From: an uncultured bacterium
Lineage (GTDB): Bacteria > Bacillota > Clostridia > Oscillospirales > Butyricicoccaceae
Reading direction: 5' to 3'
DNA: 9,775 nt
NCBI GenBank assembly: GCA_905215125.1
Contig: CAJMOV010000055.1
Span: 1 to 9,775, forward strand
In this document: positions 6,144 to 9,775 of the stretch, piece by piece
Numbering within the stretch: position 1 is the stretch's first letter
How the letters are laid out: each line of letters begins with the position of its first letter
Made by a program: the position numbers and the translations under genes
The notes under the pieces: generated by a model
The model's database searches: none
What the model saw: the letters and a program-made list of their open reading frames with translations, nothing else
What the model was told of the DNA's origin: nothing

Positions 6144-6995
6144 TTATTGACAAGCGTTTTGATACAGCATTTTCATGGTTAAAGCGTCCTCAGCCTGCGT
6201 TCCGGCTGATTCGCAGATGATATGGGGGCACAGCCTCCGTTCGGCCAAAAGCCTGCCCAGGGGGGCGAAATCGGGGCCGTATTCGGTGTCGGCAAAGGTC
6301 AGGTGCTTGACCTCTCCCCCTTTGGAGTATTCGATTTTGCTGAAATGGGCGTGAAAGCGCGCAGCGCGGCCGGCGCCAAGCCCGCTGTGCAGCGCGTCGA
6401 GCACGGCGGCGAAGTCCTCCCGCGTGGAAACGCCCCCCATCGTGCGGGCGTTGAGATGCCCGAAGTCGATGCAGGGCAGCAGGCGCTCGTCGCTTTGGCA
6501 GATGAGGATAACCTCATCCAAATCGCCCAGGACGTTGACCTTGCCCATTGTTTCTATGCAAAGGGTGACGCCGCCGAGCTTTTCCTCCTCCATGTGGGCA
6601 AGGGCCCGCGCAAGGCCCGAAATGGTGTTGGCGAGCGCCTGCCGGCGCGTCTGCCCCGTCAGTCCGCCGCAGTGGACGACGACGCGGCCGCCCCCCATCC
6701 AGTCGGCCGCCCGGGCCGAGGACAAAATATAGCCGACGTTTTTGCTCTGCCGCTCCTCCTCAGGGCTGGACAGATTGATAAAGTAAGGGGAATGGACCGA
6801 GAGCGCAATGCCCGCTTCGCGCGCCCGCGCGCCCAGGGCGCGGGCCGTTTCCTCACCGATATTTACGCCGCGGCCGCACTGATATTCATAACAGTCCAGC
6901 CCCATGCCGCGCAGAAAGCGCGGCGCGTCCAGGCTGGATCTATATTGCTTGGAAAAACTGTCGCTGTTGCCCGCAGGGCCGAAAAGTGCCGTCAT
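6144..6995 (-). CDS. Endonuclease IV-like TIM-barrel protein (283 aa)
   Basis: The protein belongs to the AP endonuclease 2 / xylose isomerase-like TIM-barrel superfamily and most resembles endonuclease IV (Nfo), which cuts DNA at abasic sites using three zinc ions. Motifs in order are VHSPYFINLSSP (His68), VVHCGG (His108), CIETMG (Glu148), CIDFGHLNAR (Asp177, His180), FHAHFSK (His215), KHLTF (His231) and CESAG (Glu262). These match eight of the nine E. coli Nfo metal ligands by order and spacing. The ligand equivalent to Asp229 appears to be Val. The N-terminus (about 1-60) diverges from Nfo, for example CYEYQCGRGVNIG. It may be a divergent AP endonuclease or a sugar isomerase/epimerase-like enzyme. 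The ATG at 6995 overlaps the stop of the upstream YqeG-like gene (ATGA), and AAGGAG precedes it, so the two are translationally coupled. Confidence 0.82.
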   Translation of the reverse strand: MTALFGPAGNSDSFSKQYRSSLDAPRFLRGMGLDCYEYQCGRGVNIGEETARALGARAREAGIALSVHSPYFINLSSPEEERQSKNVGYILSSARAADWMGGGRVVVHCGGLTGQTRRQALANTISGLARALAHMEEEKLGGVTLCIETMGKVNVLGDLDEVILICQSDERLLPCIDFGHLNARTMGGVSTREDFAAVLDALHSGLGAGRAARFHAHFSKIEYSKGGEVKHLTFADTEYGPDFAPLGRLLAERRLCPHIICESAGTQAEDALTMKMLYQNACQ

Positions 6996-7480
6996 GCTTC
7001 GCTCCTTGCCTGTAAAAAGGGCCTTTCAAAAAACCTGCGCAGCCCAAAATACCATAGATATGTGTCGGTTGATTCTACCCGTATGGCCCGAATACCCAGG
7101 CGGCGCGCCCCGAAGATATCGGTGAAAATCTGATCCCCCACCATAGCCGTTTCCCGCGGCGACGCGCCTGTGACGGCAAGGGCGCTTAGAAACCCCGCTT
7201 TGCGCGGCTTGTGCGCCAGGTGGATGGCGCCGCAGCCCAGCATGTCGCCAAAGCGGCGCACCCGCTCAGGGTGCTTGTTGTTGGACAGGATGAACAGGGT
7301 GATTCCCTGCGCGCGCAGCCCTTCAGCCCAGGCGACGACGGGCGGCGGCGGAATGGGATCGCGCGTCTGCGCGATTGTGCCGTCGATATCGAGCAGCAGG
7401 CAGCGCACGCCGTCGGCGGCCAAAGCCTCCGCTGTGATATCCAGAGGGGAAGGGTAAACGCGATGAGGATGAAAAAGCAT
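6992..7480 (-). CDS. YqeG family HAD IIIA-type phosphatase (162 aa)
   Basis: A small cytoplasmic HAD-superfamily hydrolase. HAD motifs are all present: DIDGT (nucleophile Asp31, acid/base Asp33), LSNN (Ser67), Lys91 in HKPRK, and VGDQIFTD (Asp116, Asp121). The opening MLFHPHRVYPSPLDIT and the length match the YqeG family of Firmicutes. Members are thought to be phosphatases, some active on phosphatidylglycerol phosphate in related lineages; the substrate here is not known. Residues 44-47 are four consecutive prolines. The ATG at 7480 is chosen because it aligns with family N-termini. Its upstream GGCAGGG is only a modest ribosome binding site, but upstream ATGs at 7522 and 7666 have none and add an unrelated Cys-rich leader. 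It is the first gene of the minus-strand block. No convincing promoter was found in the 154-base divergent gap. Confidence 0.88.
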   Translation of the reverse strand: MLFHPHRVYPSPLDITAEALAADGVRCLLLDIDGTIAQTRDPIPPPPVVAWAEGLRAQGITLFILSNNKHPERVRRFGDMLGCGAIHLAHKPRKAGFLSALAVTGASPRETAMVGDQIFTDIFGARRLGIRAIRVESTDTYLWYFGLRRFFERPFLQARSEA

Positions 7481-7617
7481 AATCCCTGCCTTTGCCCGGT
7501 CTAAGCATACCCGCCGGGTCATAAAAATGAATGATCGCTTTCCACACAAAACGGAAACGGGGCCGCACAGCGGCCGCTTGCATACGCATATTTTACCATA
7601 CAAGGCGGAGAGAAGAC

Positions 7618-7626
7618 AAGGGGGAG
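7618..7626 (+). promoter_or_regulatory. Ribosome binding site fixing the start of the GH18-like gene
   Basis: AAGGGGGAG lies 8 bases before the ATG at 7635. An in-frame ATG at 7527 would add 36 residues with no site before it and would overlap the divergent leader, so 7635 is taken as the start. A short hairpin GGCCGC-ACA-GCGGCC (7561-7575) lies upstream with no T tract. Confidence 0.7.
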
Positions 7627-7634
7627 TGGGCGAA

Positions 7635-8435
7635 ATGCCAGAAAAGCTGAGGACCTTTCTCGTCACAACGGCCGAGGATCAGAAAAACGCCGCCGCCCTG
7701 CGCGTGCCGTCGGCTTACCTGTTTTACTGCATCGGCGAAGGGGGCGTTTTACAGCGCAGGGGCCTGCCCGCCTCGGCGCGCGGGGGCGTCATGGGTATTT
7801 TTGACGACGGCGGCACCGACTGGGAAAGTATTGATTACCCCCGTCTTGCGCGCGATATCGTCGCAGAGTGCGGCCGCAGAAGCTACGGCGGCGTACTGAT
7901 GGATTTTCAAGAAAACGCGGGCGCGCTGGAGGCGGTGCGTCGCATCGCCCCCGCGCTGACGGCCAAGCGCCTCGTCCATTTTGTTCCCCTCGGGCTGTCG
8001 AGCGCGACCGAGCACGGCAAAATCATTTTGCCCTCCGCCGTCAGCGGCGGGTCTTATCTCGATATGCTGCAGCGCTTTACCGTGCGTTATCCGCCCGAGC
8101 GGCTGTGCCTTGAGCTGGTGCGCGTCTGTGCCGACTTTGTCATGCCGTCTTATTCCTCGGAAGGGCGAAGCCTGACAGCCGCCGAGTTCCGCGACATCCT
8201 GGAGCGCGTCGGCCCGCAAAGCTATTTTTCCGCCGATCTGTGCGCAAAATACTTCACCTATCACAGTGGGGACGGGCAAACCCACTTTTTGCTGTACGAC
8301 GACCCGGCGACGGCGGCCAAAAAAATTGAAGCGGCGGCGCGTCTGGGGTTTTTCGCGGCCTTTTTGCTGTACCGCGACTGGGGCGCGGCGGCAGCCGATA
8401 TCGCAAACGATATCCGGGACAATACGCAGGCATAA
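7635..8435 (+). CDS. Uncharacterised protein, possible degenerate GH18-type TIM barrel (266 aa)
   Basis: I do not recognise a named family with confidence. Alternating hydrophobic strands and helices suggest a TIM barrel. GGVLMDFQE (85-93) sits where chitinase-like GH18 proteins carry DGxDxDxE, and the C-terminal LLYDDP followed by an amphipathic helix and FFAAFLLY (219-246) is typical of the last two strands of GH18 proteins such as spore cortex glycosidases. If aligned that way, the catalytic Glu position holds Gln with a Glu one residue later, so activity is doubtful. No signal peptide or membrane segment is visible, so the protein should be cytoplasmic, unlike most GH18 enzymes. It is divergent from the YqeG-like gene and is followed by its own terminator, so it is probably transcribed alone. 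The frame is clearly coding in base composition and has a good ribosome binding site. Confidence 0.7.
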   Translation: MPEKLRTFLVTTAEDQKNAAALRVPSAYLFYCIGEGGVLQRRGLPASARGGVMGIFDDGGTDWESIDYPRLARDIVAECGRRSYGGVLMDFQENAGALEAVRRIAPALTAKRLVHFVPLGLSSATEHGKIILPSAVSGGSYLDMLQRFTVRYPPERLCLELVRVCADFVMPSYSSEGRSLTAAEFRDILERVGPQSYFSADLCAKYFTYHSGDGQTHFLLYDDPATAAKKIEAAARLGFFAAFLLYRDWGAAAADIANDIRDNTQA

Positions 8436-8502
8436 GCAGGCGGCGGAGACGTTGCTGCGTTGTACCTTTTTGATTTCGTCAATTAAAACCGGGCCGGCCG
8501 AA

Positions 8503-8542
8503 CGCCGGGCGGCAGCCCTCCTGTCGTCCGGCGCTTTGTTTT
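8503..8542 (+). terminator. Rho-independent terminator after the GH18-like gene
   Basis: CGCCGGGCGGCAG (8503-8515) pairs with CTGTCGTCCGGCG (8521-8533) over 13 bp with two G-U pairs, closing a CCCTC loop, followed by CTTTGTTTT. It lies 67 bases after the stop of the upstream gene and separates it from the diguanylate cyclase promoter. Confidence 0.88.
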
Positions 8543-8615
8543 GCGGAAAAGCCGGATAAGCGCTGTAAAAATACAGAAAGCCATGCAAAAAAGCATGCGA
8601 AAAGGCTCCTGTCTC

Positions 8616-8644
8616 TTGTCTTTTATCCGCCGCCCCTGTATAAT
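8616..8644 (+). promoter_or_regulatory. Sigma-A promoter of the diguanylate cyclase-like gene
   Basis: TTGTCT (8616-8621) and a perfect TATAAT (8639-8644) are separated by 17 bases. The -35 box matches four of six consensus bases. The expected leader is about 28 bases. A weak hairpin CATGC-A6-GCATG (8582-8597) lies just upstream and has no clear role. Confidence 0.8.
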
Positions 8645-8679
8645 ATAGGTGAAATCGAAAGGAATTGTAGGTCTGGCGT

Positions 8680-9775
8680 ATGAAAAAGGCGGACAAAGGC
8701 CATTTACCGTCTCATAATTGGAAAAGATTAAACAGCATGTGGGGCGGCAGTGCATGGGTCAGTCAGCGCAGAGTGATCGTCATTCTGATTGCGCTGGTTG
8801 TTGTCGTGTCCTGTGCGGCTGTCACCAACGGACAGGGCCTGAAGCAGGCGATTGACACCCGTACCCGCGATTATGTCGGCGACGTCAGCTTTCAGCTTGC
8901 GCAGGACATCGATTACCGGCTGGTCAAAATCAGCCAGGATCTTGAGGTGCTGGCCGACAGCATTATACAGCTGGACGGCGTTGATGAGCAATTAAAATTC
9001 CTAAAACGAAAAGCCCCCCTGATGGGCTTCACAGAACTGTTTCTGGTCGATATCAACGGCAACGCATGGTATACAGACGGCACGACGGGCAGCATTGCGG
9101 ATGAGGAGGCCTATGTCCGCGCCGCCGCCGGGGAAAGCGGCATATCGCTGCTGGGCGGGCAGAGCATCCTGTATGCCCAGCCCATGGTGTTTGACGGGCA
9201 GGTGCGCGGCATCCTCGCCGGCATCCGCGATAAAGAAAACATGCAGAGGCTAGTACAGCTGGACAGCTTTGACGGGCAGGGCCTATCCTGCCTGATTGAC
9301 ACTGCGGGAAACGTCATTATTTCCCCGACCAAGCTGGAGAGCTATCTCGTTCTGGACGATCTGTTTGTCGAAGGCGAAGATCCCGAGCTAGTCCGCGACA
9401 TTGAGCGCATGCAGCGGGATTTGCGTGAAAACCGCAGCGGTACGATTTTTTTCACAACGCCCACAAGCGACCGCGTCGTGATGTGCTATACCCCCTTGGC
9501 TTCTTACGACTGGGTGCTGCTGACGCTGACCGACGCTGGTATTCTGTCGGCCGAGGTCGATCGGTATAACCTGCGCAACGGCGTCATCACAGCGGCGACA
9601 ATTGTGCTTTTTCTTGCGACCATTGTCATTATCCTGTATATCCAGCGCAGCGGCAGCCGCCAGTTGCTGCATGTCGCCTACGTCGACCCCATTACAGGAG
9701 GCATGAATAACCCGCGCTTTCAGATGGAATGCCGCAGCCTTGTCCAGAAGGCGCCGGCGGGCAGCTATACGCTGG
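8680..9775 (+). CDS. Membrane sensor with Cache-like domain and GGDEF domain (partial, runs off right edge)
   Basis: The visible 365 residues show a two-transmembrane sensor architecture. A short basic cytoplasmic tail (1-29) leads into a first membrane helix (about 31-48). An extracellular region (about 49-300) follows, with the pattern of a dCache domain: a long helix, then ELFLVDINGNAWYTDG, YAQPMVFDGQVRGILAG, SCLIDTAGNVIISP and MCYTPLASYDWVLLT. The second membrane helix is about 301-321. VAYVDPITGGMNNPRFQMEC (333-351) is the usual opening of a GGDEF domain, so the protein is probably a diguanylate cyclase, or a GGDEF-EAL protein, that makes or breaks c-di-GMP in response to a small external ligand. 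The GGDEF active site lies beyond the window, so activity cannot be judged. The ATG at 8680 is the first possible start, since a stop lies 12 bases upstream in frame. Its ribosome binding site is weak (TAGGT, 7 bases away), and a better AAAGGA is 17 bases away. Confidence 0.88.
   Translation, partial: MKKADKGHLPSHNWKRLNSMWGGSAWVSQRRVIVILIALVVVVSCAAVTNGQGLKQAIDTRTRDYVGDVSFQLAQDIDYRLVKISQDLEVLADSIIQLDGVDEQLKFLKRKAPLMGFTELFLVDINGNAWYTDGTTGSIADEEAYVRAAAGESGISLLGGQSILYAQPMVFDGQVRGILAGIRDKENMQRLVQLDSFDGQGLSCLIDTAGNVIISPTKLESYLVLDDLFVEGEDPELVRDIERMQRDLRENRSGTIFFTTPTSDRVVMCYTPLASYDWVLLTLTDAGILSAEVDRYNLRNGVITAATIVLFLATIVIILYIQRSGSRQLLHVAYVDPITGGMNNPRFQMECRSLVQKAPAGSYTL

Noticed and set aside
6222..7133. 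Plus-strand open frame of about 300 codons opposite the endonuclease IV-like gene
   Set aside because: Antisense shadow of a gene with clear zinc-ligand motifs; no promoter or ribosome binding site.
7561..7575. GC-rich hairpin in the divergent spacer, considered as an operator or terminator
   Set aside because: The stem is only 6 bp with a 3-base loop and no T tract. It is easily explained by chance in GC-rich DNA.
7749..8696. Minus-strand open frame of about 315 codons opposite the GH18-like gene
   Set aside because: It crosses the terminator and promoter at 8503-8644, lacks start signals, and has no recognisable domain.

Overview
The window looks like an ordinary chromosomal segment of a fairly GC-rich, low-complexity-poor member of the Clostridia (Bacillota). 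Three things point there. A gene block reads YqeG-type phosphatase, nuclease-like TIM barrel, Xaa-Pro peptidase, elongation factor P and a CD1247-type protein. The ribosome binding sites are strong AGGAGG-like sites, and the promoters are sigma-A type. The species cannot be named from this sequence alone. No mobile element, CRISPR array, phage gene or rRNA was seen.

Layout, left to right. Positions 1-1973 (minus) carry the first 657 residues of DNA polymerase I, cut by the window edge inside polymerase motif A. A 355-base divergent spacer follows, with a minus-strand promoter for polA and a perfect-consensus plus-strand promoter for a tRNA-Gln(CUG). The tRNA is followed at once by a small hairpin terminator and then a short cytidine-deaminase-family gene. 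That gene meets, tail to tail with only 2 bases between stop codons, a minus-strand gene for glutamyl-Q tRNA(Asp) synthetase.

From 3838 to 7480 everything is on the minus strand. In transcription order it is: YqeG-like HAD phosphatase (4-base overlap), endonuclease IV-like TIM barrel (29-base gap), M24 Xaa-Pro peptidase, an internal promoter, efp (12-base gap), the Cys/Asp-rich CD1247-type protein, and a strong bidirectional terminator. This block is probably one transcript with an extra internal promoter for efp.

The plus strand from 7635 holds an uncharacterised 266-residue protein that resembles a degenerate GH18-type TIM barrel, then a strong terminator. A sigma-A promoter then drives a membrane-anchored sensor with an extracellular Cache-like domain and the beginning of a GGDEF domain, cut by the right edge.

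Functional themes are DNA replication and repair (polA, endonuclease IV-like protein), translation (tRNA-Gln, GluQ-RS, EF-P), peptide and nucleoside turnover, and c-di-GMP signalling. No clearly novel multi-gene system was found. The most interesting points are the tRNA-terminator-deaminase arrangement, the unusual cysteine pattern of the CD1247-type protein, the endonuclease IV-like protein with one altered metal ligand, the cytoplasmic GH18-like protein with a displaced catalytic acid, and a tetraproline in the phosphatase encoded upstream of efp.
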